From contig NZ_FZOK01000007.1 in the NCBI RefSeq assembly GCF_900188245.1, positions 149,229 to 213,228 of the forward strand: a stretch of DNA of 64,000 nucleotides, written 5' to 3'. The stretch is from Belliella buryatensis (GTDB taxonomy: Bacteria > Bacteroidota > Bacteroidia > Cytophagales > Cyclobacteriaceae). Of this stretch, positions 17,011 through 26,595 are shown one piece after another. How positions within the stretch are numbered: position 1 is the first letter of the stretch; each line of letters starts with the position of its first letter. Both the position numbers and the translations under genes were made by a program. Under the pieces are notes generated by a model. That model had not been told where the DNA came from, did not search any database, and saw only the letters and a list, made by a program, of their open reading frames with translations.

Positions 17011-20000
17011 ATGATTCAGAAAACCCAGTACCCTGAAAATGATTTGTTTATAATAGCTATAGGAGCCTCTGCTGGAGGAATGGAGGCTATCCATTTGCTA
17101 TTTGATCACACTCCTGAAGATGACGTAGCCTATGTAATCATTCAACATCTTTCCCCAGATCATAAAAGCTTCATGGCTGAGCTATTATCGAAGCACAGCA
17201 AATTGGAAATTTTAGTTGCTGAAAGTAATATGCTTGTCAAGGCAAACCGTGTTTATTTACTACCCAAGGGGAAAAACATGACTATCAACGATAAGAGGTT
17301 GTATCTAACAGATATAGAACCTAGGGAGCCCAATCGAGCAGTTGATATATTTTTTGATTCTCTGGCTCAAGATTTAGGAGATAGAAGTATCGCGATCATC
17401 TTGTCTGGCACTGGTGCCGACGGAACCAAGGGTATCAATTCAATAAAGAAAAGTGGAGGTTTTGTTATTGTTCAGGATCCTGAAAGTGCCAAATTTCAAG
17501 GGATGCCAAATAGTGCCATTGAGTCTGGAAATGTGGATGTTATTCGCCCTCCTGAGTTGATACCTGGAGAGATTATCGCTCACCTATCACAAGGAGTTTT
17601 GGAAAATAGCTTCAACCGTCAAATTACCCAAAGTGACGATGTGGAATTACTAAAAATATTGAATCAAATTCAAGCTCACACGCCGTTTGATTTTTCGGAA
17701 TACAAGCGTCCTACAATTATTAGAAGGATTGCGAAGCGCATGACTAAGAATAATATTTCATTTTTGAAAGATTATGGCCAATTTTTGGATAATAATCCTG
17801 AAGAAATCAATATTCTGGCGAAGGAATTTTTGATTAGTGTCACCAAATTTTTCAGGGATAAGGATGCTTTTGATGTCATCAAAGAGTCTTCATTGAGAGA
17901 AATAATTCAGAAAAAACTTCAAGTAGATACTTTAAAGATTTGGGTTGTAGGCTGTGCAACAGGAGAAGAAGCATATTCTATGGCTATTCTTATTATAGAG
18001 GAGTTGACAGAATTGAAGAAAAATCTTGAGGTAAAGATATTTGCCAGTGATATTGATAAAACAGCCTTACAGCATGCCTCAAAGGGGGTCTATTCCGAAT
18101 ATATAGAAAGGGATGTATCTCAAGAGCGACTAGACAAGTATTTTATCAAACAAGGGAAAACATATAAAATCAGGGAGAATGTCAGGAAGATGATCATTTT
18201 TGCTGAGCATGATATAGTTAAACAACCACCTTATGGAAAAATTGACTTGATCAGCTGTAGGAATTTACTGATTTACATTAATCCAATATTGCAAAGAAGG
18301 ATACTTACTTCACTTCATTTCTGCCTAAATCTCGGGGGCTATTTATTTTTAGGTCCCAGTGAAAGTTTGGGAGAATTAAAGAAATCCTTTGTTGAAATAG
18401 ATAAGAAATGGAAAATTTACAAAAGTATTGAAGTGGTAAGAAACCTGCGAAACACCACCTACAGCACTCCAGGCTTAGAGAGGCATATGATAAATCCTAA
18501 TCCGAGTGTGACACCTCAAAAAAGTATGGCGAAAAGTAATTTGACAGAACTCACTAATAATGCGCTTTTGGAAGAAACAGGCTATCAAGCTGGTATTTGG
18601 GTGGACATAGATTTTGAAATAATTCAAACCTCAGGAGACTATGAAAAATTTCTATTACCTAAGATATTCAATTTCAATTTACTTGAAATGTTGCCTGAAG
18701 AGTTGGCAATAGCCACCTCAACCTCTCTAAAAAAGGCATTTAAATCCCAGCAAAAAGTAATTTTGGAACAGGTACATTTCTCTAAAAATAATTCGGTTCA
18801 TTTCGTGAATATACTTGTTAAGCCATTTCTTTCGGGGAAGGAGTCTATTCAAGATGTATTCTTGGTCATGTATCTTGACAATGAAGAGGATCAGGGCAGA
18901 ACCATAGATATTGAATCATTTCAATTAGAGCGGCATACAGCTCAGTTTTTTGAGGATATGAAACTAGAGTTGGCAGATACAAAATCAAGGTTAAAGGATG
19001 CATTTGAGGAGTTAGAAGTATCAAATGATAATATTTCGTCCTACAATGAAGAGTTGATCTCTGGAAATGAAGAGATGCAAAGTACTAATGAAGAACTTCA
19101 GTCTGTGAATGAGGAATTACAAACAGTTAACAATGAATATCAATTGAAAATCAAAGAGCTGGCCGAATTGAATGATGACTTAAATAATTATTTTAAGTCT
19201 ACCATCAATGCTCAACTTTATGTAGACAAAGATCTTATTCTTCGCAAATTCACTCCTTCGGCAATCTTACAAATCAATCTCAAAGAATCCGATTTGGGTA
19301 GGCTTATCAGTGATATATCTACCAATATTAGGTTTTCCACATTGATGGATGACATAGCAAAGGTGGTATCTACATCTGAGACAATCAAAAAAGAGGTTCA
19401 AACCTTGGATGGCAAATGGTACCAAATGGCTGGAGTTCCCTATATCAAGCAACAAGACAATCAAAAAGATGGTGCGATCATCACTTTCAATGATATCACT
19501 GAATTGAAAAAGGTACAAGATAAATTATCAAGAATCAATCAGGATCATGATACTTTCATTTATTCCGTTTCTCATGATCTAAAAGGACCACTGAATAATC
19601 TGAGATCTTTGATCACCATCCTAGAAGAGTCTATAGTCATCACCTGCGAAGAGGACAAAGAAGTGCTTGACATGATCATGCTATCTACCACTAATCTTGG
19701 TGCTATTATCCATGAGTTGACTGATATCGTCAACATTGAGAACGAGATAGATATTCTTGAAAATATTGATGTAGAGGCTATGCTTAAGGAAATAGAGGCT
19801 AGCATGAAAGATAAGCTTGTGATTTCAAATGCAAAAATTAATTTAGATTTGAAGGTTTCTGAAATTCCCTTTTCCAAGAAAAATTTAAGGAGTATTCTGA
19901 CAAATATCCTGAGTAATGCTATAAAATATTGCTCTCCTAACAGAGCACCTGAGGTAAGTTTTAGTACACAGTTGGTAGATGGATGTATTGTCTTGTCAGT

Positions 20001-20211
20001 CAAAGATAACGGTCTCGGAATCCCTGAAAGTAAAAAACAGGAGATTTTCGCTAGATTCAAAAGAGCTCACGACCATGTAGAAGGCAGTGGGGTGGGTTTA
20101 TTTCTGATTAAGAAAATAATCAATCTGGCTGGTGGCGATATTGAAGTAGAAAGCGAATTGGGTAAAGGATCGACTTTCAAAGTCTATTTCAAATGCATTG
20201 ATGCAGCCTAA
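17011..20211 (+). CDS. CheB-CheR-PAS-histidine kinase fusion protein
   Basis: A 1066-residue cytosolic multidomain sensor. Domains in order: CheB methylesterase (about residues 10-195; catalytic Ser20 in GASAGG, His46 in IQHLSP, Asp137 in SGTGADG); CheR methyltransferase (about 215-485; VVGCATGEEAYSMAI SAM site, RNLLIYINP); a PAS-like segment (about 525-625); a coiled coil (about 650-715, EELxSxNEELQS pattern); a second PAS (about 720-835); HisKA with phospho-acceptor His855 in SVSHDLKGP; and HATPase_c with DNGLGIP (about 1000) and GSGVGLFLIKKI. There is no receiver or transmembrane helix and no chemotaxis gene nearby. No membrane segment is seen, so a cytosolic signal is likely. Confidence 0.93.
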   Translation: MIQKTQYPENDLFIIAIGASAGGMEAIHLLFDHTPEDDVAYVIIQHLSPDHKSFMAELLSKHSKLEILVAESNMLVKANRVYLLPKGKNMTINDKRLYLTDIEPREPNRAVDIFFDSLAQDLGDRSIAIILSGTGADGTKGINSIKKSGGFVIVQDPESAKFQGMPNSAIESGNVDVIRPPELIPGEIIAHLSQGVLENSFNRQITQSDDVELLKILNQIQAHTPFDFSEYKRPTIIRRIAKRMTKNNISFLKDYGQFLDNNPEEINILAKEFLISVTKFFRDKDAFDVIKESSLREIIQKKLQVDTLKIWVVGCATGEEAYSMAILIIEELTELKKNLEVKIFASDIDKTALQHASKGVYSEYIERDVSQERLDKYFIKQGKTYKIRENVRKMIIFAEHDIVKQPPYGKIDLISCRNLLIYINPILQRRILTSLHFCLNLGGYLFLGPSESLGELKKSFVEIDKKWKIYKSIEVVRNLRNTTYSTPGLERHMINPNPSVTPQKSMAKSNLTELTNNALLEETGYQAGIWVDIDFEIIQTSGDYEKFLLPKIFNFNLLEMLPEELAIATSTSLKKAFKSQQKVILEQVHFSKNNSVHFVNILVKPFLSGKESIQDVFLVMYLDNEEDQGRTIDIESFQLERHTAQFFEDMKLELADTKSRLKDAFEELEVSNDNISSYNEELISGNEEMQSTNEELQSVNEELQTVNNEYQLKIKELAELNDDLNNYFKSTINAQLYVDKDLILRKFTPSAILQINLKESDLGRLISDISTNIRFSTLMDDIAKVVSTSETIKKEVQTLDGKWYQMAGVPYIKQQDNQKDGAIITFNDITELKKVQDKLSRINQDHDTFIYSVSHDLKGPLNNLRSLITILEESIVITCEEDKEVLDMIMLSTTNLGAIIHELTDIVNIENEIDILENIDVEAMLKEIEASMKDKLVISNAKINLDLKVSEIPFSKKNLRSILTNILSNAIKYCSPNRAPEVSFSTQLVDGCIVLSVKDNGLGIPESKKQEIFARFKRAHDHVEGSGVGLFLIKKIINLAGGDIEVESELGKGSTFKVYFKCIDAA

Positions 20212-20244
20212 ATTTTTTGCAAAACACTAACAGTTTCCTTTATA

Positions 20245-20280
20245 AATCCTGATCATCGAATTGATCAGGATTATTTTTTT
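20245..20280 (+). terminator. Rho-independent terminator after the hybrid kinase
   Basis: AATCCTGATCA pairs with TGATCAGGATT across a 6-nt loop and is followed by a run of seven T. It may also serve the convergent gene ending at 20291. Confidence 0.85.
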
Positions 20281-20290
20281 GAATGAACTT

Positions 20291-20635
20291 TTATTCTGCA
20301 TGTTCAGAATCAGCTTCTTTAGGTAGAATCCTTAAAAGAATAAATGGTATTACAATACAGATGATGCCTATGATGGTTTTGATTTCAAAACTAGGAAGAA
20401 AGTTCATGATGATCACGTAAACCCCACAGCTTAGAAAGGTGAGTTTCAGCACAGGATTATCATAAGCCCAAGCAAAAGTCAAATAGGCAATCCCAATCAA
20501 GCAAAACATGATGGTTCTGATCAATGCATCTATTTCATCTCCAAAATCAATGAAATAGCCAAGAACTATAGCCACTAAAACTAAAAATAACACTACTCTG
20601 TAAATTTGTATAATGTGTTTTTTAAAGAAATCCAT
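20291..20635 (-). CDS. Small integral membrane protein, unknown function
   Basis: A 114-residue hydrophobic protein with about four predicted transmembrane helices (about residues 11-28, 36-56, 61-80 and 83-103), short loops and a charged C-terminal tail (RILPKEADSEHAE). The family was not recognised and no neighbour suggests a role; it converges with the kinase gene across a shared terminator. The frame is well closed and has an ATG start, so it is likely real. Confidence 0.65.
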   Translation of the reverse strand: MDFFKKHIIQIYRVVLFLVLVAIVLGYFIDFGDEIDALIRTIMFCLIGIAYLTFAWAYDNPVLKLTFLSCGVYVIIMNFLPSFEIKTIIGIICIVIPFILLRILPKEADSEHAE

Positions 20636-20913
20636 AAATATACTTTTCGTGGATCAACTAAATAAAGCCTTTAAGGTAATAGATTTAAACTAAATTCAAA
20701 AGAATTGACTGCCTCAAATATTTCAAAGTATTTTCAACCTATTTCTATTTATTTCAAACCACCGAAGAAATATCCCAATATCCACTTATATCCAATAATA
20801 TCCCCAATATATTTCAATTATATATCTATCTTATTTCTATTTGTTTCCACCATATCTCTATGAATATCATATTCTTGAAAAATATCCCAATAGCCATCAA
20901 TATCAATTAATTA
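20636..20913. other. Low-complexity intergenic region rich in TATTTC words
   Basis: Non-coding; TATTTCAA, TATTTCTA, ATATCCCAATA and similar words recur dozens of times on the plus strand. A like stretch is at 21466-21535. The region holds the promoters of the flanking minus-strand gene pair at most. Confidence 0.5.
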
Positions 20914-21273
20914 TTACCTCAATATCTTCTCCATTTTCTTTCCTTTCGCTAATTCATCGACCAATTTATCCAGATATCTAACTTGCTTGGTGAGTGGATT
21001 ATCGATTTCTTGGATTTTGTAACCACAGATGGTACCGGTGATCAATTCGGCCTTGGGATGGAGCTTTGCCTGCGCAAAAAACACTTCGAAAGTTACTTTT
21101 TCATCTATCAAAGCCTGAATCTTTACATCGTCAAAACCAGTGAGCCATTTGATCACTTCATGCAGTTCTTCTTTCGTTCTTCCTTTGCGTTCTACTTTAG
21201 TGACATAGTGTGGATAGACCGAAGCGAAGGTCATTTTTGCCATTCTTTCGTTGTGTTCTGGGGTAGGGATCAT
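20914..21273 (-). CDS. DUF2200 family protein
   Basis: A 119-residue cytosolic protein that matches DUF2200 from end to end: MTFASVYPHYVTKVERKGRT (about residues 14-33), VIKWLTGFD (about 41-49), FEVFFAQA, and the C-terminal IDNPLTKQVRYLDKLVDEL. The family is widespread in Bacteria and has no known function. It is flanked by TATTTC-rich gaps on both sides and is probably monocistronic. Confidence 0.9.
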   Translation of the reverse strand: MIPTPEHNERMAKMTFASVYPHYVTKVERKGRTKEELHEVIKWLTGFDDVKIQALIDEKVTFEVFFAQAKLHPKAELITGTICGYKIQEIDNPLTKQVRYLDKLVDELAKGKKMEKILR

Positions 21274-21541
21274 AATCTACATTGTTTTTCACGAAGTTTA
21301 AATTTATGATTCTTTGAAATAAAGTGGAAATATAACCTCCAAAAAAGCAGGCAGGTTCGTGAAATATGCTTTGAGAAAACTCTTGAAATAGATATTTACA
21401 TGGTGATATGATTGTACGGAAAATTATGTATTGCTTATCAAGAAACAAGTTTTGGAGCTGTGTCTACTTTATTTCCATCATATTTCAACTTTATATCCAA
21501 CTTATTTCCTATCTAAATCCACCTTGTATCTATCATTTTCA

Positions 21542-21549
21542 TAACTTTG
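21542..21549 (+). promoter_or_regulatory. Candidate promoter -7 box (TAACTTTG) upstream of ccmB
   Basis: TAACTTTG fits the Bacteroidota TAnnTTTG -7 consensus exactly and lies 18 bp before the ccmB ATG. A TTG at 21524-21526 could be part of a -33 box but the spacing is short. Confidence 0.4.
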
Positions 21550-21567
21550 ACCTTGAAAAGTAAGAAT

Positions 21568-22233
21568 ATGCTCCAACAAATCCGTACCCTTATCCTCAAA
21601 GAACTCACACTAGAGTGGAGGCAGAAGTATGCCCTCAATGGGATTTTGTTGTATGTGGTTTCGGCAGTATTTATCACTTATCTGAGCGTAGGTGCTAAGC
21701 AGGGTAATATTGGAGTGCCCACTTGGAATGCTTTGTATTGGATTATTATCCTTTTTTCAGCTGTGAATGCAGTGGCCAAAAGCTTCGTACAAGAGCATCA
21801 GGGTCGGCAGTTGTACTATTATATGATTGCTTCTCCTGAAGCCATCATTGTTTCCAAGATCATATATAATTCGATTTTGACATTGGTTTTGGCACTTTTG
21901 GGATACTTGGTATTTAGTGTCATCTTGGGGAATCCTGTACAGAATCAAGGGCTGTTTGTATTGAACTTGGTGCTAGGTGGTTTGGGTTTTTCAGCTTGTC
22001 TGACCATGGTGTCTGGTATCGCTTCCAAAGCCAGCAACAATGCCACTTTGATGGCTATATTAAGCTTCCCAGTGATCATCCCGATTTTACTGATGGCCAT
22101 TCGGGTATCCAAGAACGCCATAGATGGATTGGATTGGAGTGTCAGCGTAGACAAAATCATCACCTTATTGGCTATCAATGCCATTATTTCTGCCACAGCT
22201 TATATTCTGTTTCCTTATTTGTGGAGGAGTTGA
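21568..22233 (+). CDS. ccmB: Heme exporter protein CcmB
   Basis: Membrane subunit of the CcmAB(CD) ABC transporter of cytochrome c maturation system I; with CcmC it helps load heme onto CcmE outside the membrane. The 221-residue protein has six predicted helices and the family N-terminus LILKELTLEWRQKYALNG (about residues 8-25), plus FVQEHQGRQLYYY and LSFPVIIPILL. The ATG at 21568 was preferred over TTG 21547, which lies within the presumed promoter. CcmA is not in this window. Confidence 0.92.
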   Translation: MLQQIRTLILKELTLEWRQKYALNGILLYVVSAVFITYLSVGAKQGNIGVPTWNALYWIIILFSAVNAVAKSFVQEHQGRQLYYYMIASPEAIIVSKIIYNSILTLVLALLGYLVFSVILGNPVQNQGLFVLNLVLGGLGFSACLTMVSGIASKASNNATLMAILSFPVIIPILLMAIRVSKNAIDGLDWSVSVDKIITLLAINAIISATAYILFPYLWRS

Positions 22234-22318
22234 TATCGTGAAATTATCTTTTCATCCACATTCCTTTGGCACTGTTCAAATAAGTAACAAAAAGCACAGG
22301 AATCAGGAACTTATGCCT

Positions 22319-22326
22319 TATTTTTG
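22319..22326 (+). promoter_or_regulatory. Candidate promoter -7 box (TATTTTTG) upstream of ccmC
   Basis: TATTTTTG fits TAnnTTTG. It would give a leader of about 155 nt before ccmC, holding a small hairpin CTACGG/CCGTAG near 22419-22440. No clear -33 element. Confidence 0.3.
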
Positions 22327-22487
22327 CCCCTGAAATGTAAAATTCTTACCGATGAACTGCCCAAGTCAATTGTATCATAAATATCGCATACAGTCAATCT
22401 AAGCATTCTCCTAAAACTACGGTAGTAAGAAGCCGTAGCATGTTTGGGATTCGGTAATTAACCATCATCAACACAAACGAAATCAAG

Positions 22488-23168
22488 ATGAAATCAAGCT
22501 GGTGGAAAATTCTCACTATTGCATTGCTGGCTTATACCATCATCGCAGGTCTCCTGCTAGACGTACCAAGACTTCCCATCCTTAACGAGACGATCAGGGC
22601 ATTATATTTTCATGTCACTATGTGGTTTGGGATGATCATCATGCTGATAGTAGCAGTGATCTACAGCATCAAGTACCTCAAGAGCAACGACCTTCGACAT
22701 GATGACATCGCCATAGAGTTCACCAATGCTGCTATTCTCTTTGGTGTATTAGGAATTGTAACAGGGATGCTGTGGGCGAGATATACTTGGGGGGATTATT
22801 GGTCTGGAGATCCCAAGCAAAATGCCTCTGCCATTGGCCTATTGATGTATTTTGCATATTTGATTTTAAGAAACTCACTCACAGACGTGCATCAAAGAGC
22901 GCGAATTGGCGCTGTTTACAACATCTTTGCTTTTGCTGCATTTATCCCTTTGATATTTGTATTGCCTAGACTTACAGACAGCTTACATCCAGGTAATGGT
23001 GGAAACCCTGGGTTCAATGCTTACGATTTGGATAGTAATCTGAGAAAAGTATTTTATCCGGCAATCATCGCTTGGACCCTACTTGGGACTTGGCTCAGTG
23101 TAGTCAGGGTAAGATTGAAACGAGTAGAACGAAAAATCGAAGACAAATTGATCAATCAGATCTCTTAA
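22488..23168 (+). CDS. ccmC: Cytochrome c biogenesis protein CcmC (heme-handling, CcsA family)
   Basis: Inner-membrane heme-handling protein that presents heme to CcmE. It has 226 residues and six predicted helices; the tryptophan-rich signature is WGDYWSGDPKQNAS (about residues 101-114) between conserved His residues (FHVTMWF about 42-48 and TDSLHPGNGG about 165-174), which are the axial heme ligands in the family. It is separated from ccmB by 254 bp but lies within the same ccm set. Confidence 0.93.
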   Translation: MKSSWWKILTIALLAYTIIAGLLLDVPRLPILNETIRALYFHVTMWFGMIIMLIVAVIYSIKYLKSNDLRHDDIAIEFTNAAILFGVLGIVTGMLWARYTWGDYWSGDPKQNASAIGLLMYFAYLILRNSLTDVHQRARIGAVYNIFAFAAFIPLIFVLPRLTDSLHPGNGGNPGFNAYDLDSNLRKVFYPAIIAWTLLGTWLSVVRVRLKRVERKIEDKLINQIS

Positions 23169-23241
23169 CTAGCATTACAAATAATATCATAGCGCATCAA
23201 GCCTGGCGGTGATAGGCGCGTCATCATCAACTGAAAATATT

Positions 23242-23487
23242 ATGAAAAAGTGGTTTGTCATTTTATTTCTTCTTGTGAGTTTACAAGGAATCGCACAAGA
23301 GAAAATTGCCATTACGAAAGAGGATTATCAAAATTCAAAAATAGAGATGGCCGACTTGATGCGGTCTGAAGGTAAAATTTATGTGTTGGTAGGTGTGATC
23401 GGGATTGTTTTTGCAGGAATCTTGGTTTATGTAATCAGTACAGATCGCAAAGCTGCTCGATTGGAGCAATTGATCAAAGAAAAATAG
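23242..23487 (+). CDS. ccmD: CcmD family protein
   Basis: An 81-residue protein with a signal or first helix (MKKWFVILFLLVSLQGIAQ), the MADLMRSEGKIYVLVGVIGI segment and one transmembrane helix, then DRKAARLEQLIKEK. This is the Bacteroidota CcmD-like pattern; in proteobacteria CcmD releases holo-CcmE from CcmABC. The ATG at 23242 was chosen over a GTG at 23209, as it starts a normal signal sequence and lies between ccmC and ccmE. Confidence 0.85.
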   Translation: MKKWFVILFLLVSLQGIAQEKIAITKEDYQNSKIEMADLMRSEGKIYVLVGVIGIVFAGILVYVISTDRKAARLEQLIKEK

Positions 23488-23541
23488 TATCCAATAACTT
23501 GAAATTTGCGTAAGCAAATGCTAGTAATAAATAAATAGAAA

Positions 23542-23958
23542 ATGAAAAAAGGACATATTCTAGGCTTGGGGATCATCGCCATTGCGATCGTCATCATCGT
23601 TTCCATGTTGGGAGATGCGAGTACGTATGAAAGCTTTGCTACAGCCAAAGCGATGAAGGAAAGAGGAGAGGACAAGGCTATTCACGTAGTAGGTCAGTTG
23701 AAAAAGACAGATTCAGGCCAAGTGGTGGGCATAGAAGTCAATGAAGATAAGACCTCTTTTTATTTTATGATGGTAGATAATGATGGTACGGAGCAGCGGG
23801 TATTTTACAACGAGCCTGTTCCTGCCGATTTTCATAGATCAGAGCAGGTTGTAGTGATTGGTGGCTACAAAAGTGATGAGCTATTTATGGCGGATAAGAT
23901 CCTGATGAAGTGTCCATCCAAGTATCAGGAGAACGAAGTCAATACTGCCGGAATGTAA
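23542..23958 (+). CDS. ccmE: Cytochrome c maturation heme chaperone CcmE, CxxxY type
   Basis: Periplasmic heme chaperone of 138 residues with one N-terminal membrane anchor (about residues 5-24) and an OB-fold (about 40-118). The heme attachment site reads KCPSKY, with Cys124 and Tyr128: the CxxxY variant in place of the usual HxxxY. Such variants are known from Desulfovibrio and archaea, where Cys binds the heme. It stands between ccmD and ccmF, 20 bp upstream of the latter. Confidence 0.93.
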   Translation: MKKGHILGLGIIAIAIVIIVSMLGDASTYESFATAKAMKERGEDKAIHVVGQLKKTDSGQVVGIEVNEDKTSFYFMMVDNDGTEQRVFYNEPVPADFHRSEQVVVIGGYKSDELFMADKILMKCPSKYQENEVNTAGM

Positions 23959-23977
23959 ACCTGAATTCAATTAAGAT

Positions 23978-26506
23978 ATGATCAATACCTTTGTGGGTAA
24001 TCTTGGCCATTTTGCCACTATTCTTGCTTTTGTAAGTGCAGTGCTGACGGCCTTTTCCTATTACAAATATCACCAAGCCAACGAGCTTGAGAAGTCCAAT
24101 TGGAAGAATTTTAGTAGAATACTTTTCTATATTCATGCTGTAGCCTCGGTAGTCATCGCGGCGACTCTTTTTGAAATCATCTACAATCATCGATTTGAGT
24201 ATTTCTATGCCTATTCTCACTCCTCTATGGCACTACCTGTGCATTACATGGTGTCGAGTTTCTGGGAAGGACAAGAAGGGGCTTTTATCTTGTGGATAGT
24301 CTGGAATGTTGTGCTCGGTCTAGTGATTATACATACCAATAAAACATGGGAAGCACCCGTGATGGTGGTATTTGCATTGGTTCAAGCCTTCTTGGTTTCC
24401 ATGATCCTTGGTGTGGTGATTGGAGATTTGAAAATTGGCAGTTCACCATTTATTCTTCTTAGAGATGCTGTGACAGCTCCTATTTTCCAGATCAATCCTG
24501 ATTTTGTTCCAGAAGATGGGACGGGTTTGAATCCACTTCTACAAAATATTTGGATGGTGATTCACCCTCCTACTTTGTTTTTGGGATATGCTAGTACACT
24601 GGTGCCTTTTGCCTTTTTAATGGCAGGGCTTGCTTCAAAAAGATATTCTGAATGGATTCGTCCTGCGCTACCGTGGGCGATATTCTCTGCTATGGTATTG
24701 GGTATGGGGATTATCATGGGTGCTTATTGGGCCTATGTGACCTTGAACTTTGGAGGCTATTGGAACTGGGATCCTGTTGAAAATGCGGTATACGTTCCTT
24801 GGTTGATTTTAGTAGCAGGTATTCACACGATGATTACCTATAAGAAAAGTGCCACAGCGCTCAAGACCTCCATCGTATTGATCATTGCTTCATTTATCCT
24901 CGTGCTATATGCTACATTTCTAGTAAGAAGTGGGGTATTGGGTGACTCATCAGTTCACTCCTTTACCGACTTGGGGCTATCAGGTCAGCTATTGATTTAC
25001 ATGCTATTCTTTTTGTTTGCAGCTATTTTCCTGTCAGTTCGAGCATGGAAGCATATCCCAAGCTCGGAAAGGGAAGCTTCTGTATATTCAAGAGAGTTTT
25101 GGATTTTTATAGGGGCGACTACCTTGGGTCTGATGGCATTTCAGGTGATCTTACCTACCTCTATTCCGGTATGGAATGCGATTGTTGAGAGTTTCGGTGG
25201 GATATCCAATATGGCTCCTCCAGCTGATCAAGTCGGGTTTTATACCAAGTTTCAGCTTTGGTTTGCAGTAGCGCTAGCACTATTGACAGCTGTAGGGCAG
25301 TTTTTTTGGTGGAATAAGATGGATTCTAAGACGCTGAAAGACACCTTGACGGTTCCATATGTGGTTTCTGTTTTAATTTCTGCAGCGATCATTGTTATAG
25401 GCAAAGTCTATGATATTAGCTATATCGTGGTAGTTCTTGCAGGGACGTTTACCATCGTTGCAAATGCTACTATTCTGACTAAGTTGATAAGAAAATCTAC
25501 GTTCAAACTTGCAGGAGGATCTTTGGCACATATTGGTCTTGGGATGATTTTGATCGGGGTGATGTTCTCATCAGGTTATTCAGAAGTGATTTCTTATAAC
25601 CTTTCTGGCCTGACTTATAGCAATAGCTTCGAAGACGAGATCAACAAAGAACACGTCTTACTTTGGATCAACAAGCCAACGCAGATCAAAGATTATACTG
25701 CCATCTACAGAGGTAGGCAGAAAAAAGTAGTGGGAGTGCCAGGACTTGTTGATGCTAAGTTGCTCAAGTCTACTGGAGAGGTCAACCAAGCTATTGCTTT
25801 AGCTGATATTGTTGTCAATGGCAAAACATATCATAGGGAAGGAGAATTTGTCAATATTGTATTGGAGGAAAATGACTACTTCAAAATAGACTACTACCAA
25901 GAAGACGATCTCAAATTTTCACTCAGCCCAATGGCACAGTATAATACTTCTATGGGCTTGATTTCTTCTCCTGATTCGAGGAGGTTTCTCAATAGGGATC
26001 TGTACACCTTTGTCTCTGTCATCAATGATTTCGATGATCCTGAGTGGAGAGAAGATGAGCTATTCGAAGTGGCACCTGGAGATACTTTTTACCTCGCTGA
26101 TATGGTGACTAAGTTTGAAAGTGCTGATGTGGTCAGAGAGTTGGACGGAATGCAATTGTTTGATGGGGATGTCGCCGTCAAAGCAAAATTGACAATACAG
26201 GATTATGATGTGGAGAAGGTACTGGAACCGATATTCATCATCCGTAATAATCAAGTAGGGCGTGTTCCTGTAATAGAAAATGAATTGGGTCTGAAGGTGG
26301 AATTGACTAATATCCTACCTGAGGAGAATAAATTCGTATTTACTGTGAATAGAAATCAGAAAGATTATGTGGTACTCAAGGCCATGGTCAAGCCACAAAT
26401 CAATATCCTTTGGGCTGGAACCATCATCATGTTGATCGGATTCTGTGTGGCTATTTACAGAAGATATGATGAATTTTCCAAAATGAGGGATAAAGGATTA
26501 GAATAA
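23978..26506 (+). CDS. ccmF: Cytochrome c-type biogenesis protein CcmF (heme lyase)
   Basis: A large polytopic protein of 842 residues that attaches heme from CcmE to apocytochrome c. The WWD-type signature GGYWNWDPVENAVYVPWL is at about residues 259-276, with conserved His in MVIHPPTLFLGY (about 189-200) and LVRSGVLGDSSVHSF. About 13-15 helices are predicted, and a soluble outer domain covers about 560-800 before the last helix (INILWAGTIIMLIGF). A bidirectional terminator follows, so ccmF ends the operon. Confidence 0.95.
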   Translation: MINTFVGNLGHFATILAFVSAVLTAFSYYKYHQANELEKSNWKNFSRILFYIHAVASVVIAATLFEIIYNHRFEYFYAYSHSSMALPVHYMVSSFWEGQEGAFILWIVWNVVLGLVIIHTNKTWEAPVMVVFALVQAFLVSMILGVVIGDLKIGSSPFILLRDAVTAPIFQINPDFVPEDGTGLNPLLQNIWMVIHPPTLFLGYASTLVPFAFLMAGLASKRYSEWIRPALPWAIFSAMVLGMGIIMGAYWAYVTLNFGGYWNWDPVENAVYVPWLILVAGIHTMITYKKSATALKTSIVLIIASFILVLYATFLVRSGVLGDSSVHSFTDLGLSGQLLIYMLFFLFAAIFLSVRAWKHIPSSEREASVYSREFWIFIGATTLGLMAFQVILPTSIPVWNAIVESFGGISNMAPPADQVGFYTKFQLWFAVALALLTAVGQFFWWNKMDSKTLKDTLTVPYVVSVLISAAIIVIGKVYDISYIVVVLAGTFTIVANATILTKLIRKSTFKLAGGSLAHIGLGMILIGVMFSSGYSEVISYNLSGLTYSNSFEDEINKEHVLLWINKPTQIKDYTAIYRGRQKKVVGVPGLVDAKLLKSTGEVNQAIALADIVVNGKTYHREGEFVNIVLEENDYFKIDYYQEDDLKFSLSPMAQYNTSMGLISSPDSRRFLNRDLYTFVSVINDFDDPEWREDELFEVAPGDTFYLADMVTKFESADVVRELDGMQLFDGDVAVKAKLTIQDYDVEKVLEPIFIIRNNQVGRVPVIENELGLKVELTNILPEENKFVFTVNRNQKDYVVLKAMVKPQINILWAGTIIMLIGFCVAIYRRYDEFSKMRDKGLE

Positions 26507-26555
26507 AAAATGGTATTGAAAGTCATTAAAAGATTTCGATAGCATAATTAAAAGA

Positions 26556-26595
26556 AGCCTAAAGTCGAGAGTTAATCGAGATTTTAGGTTTTTTT
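26556..26595. terminator. Bidirectional terminator overlapping a minus-strand stop codon
   Basis: CCTAAAGTCGA pairs imperfectly with TCGAGATTTTAGG, followed by seven T on the plus strand. The last codons of the minus-strand gene (ending at 26559) form one arm. Confidence 0.75.
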
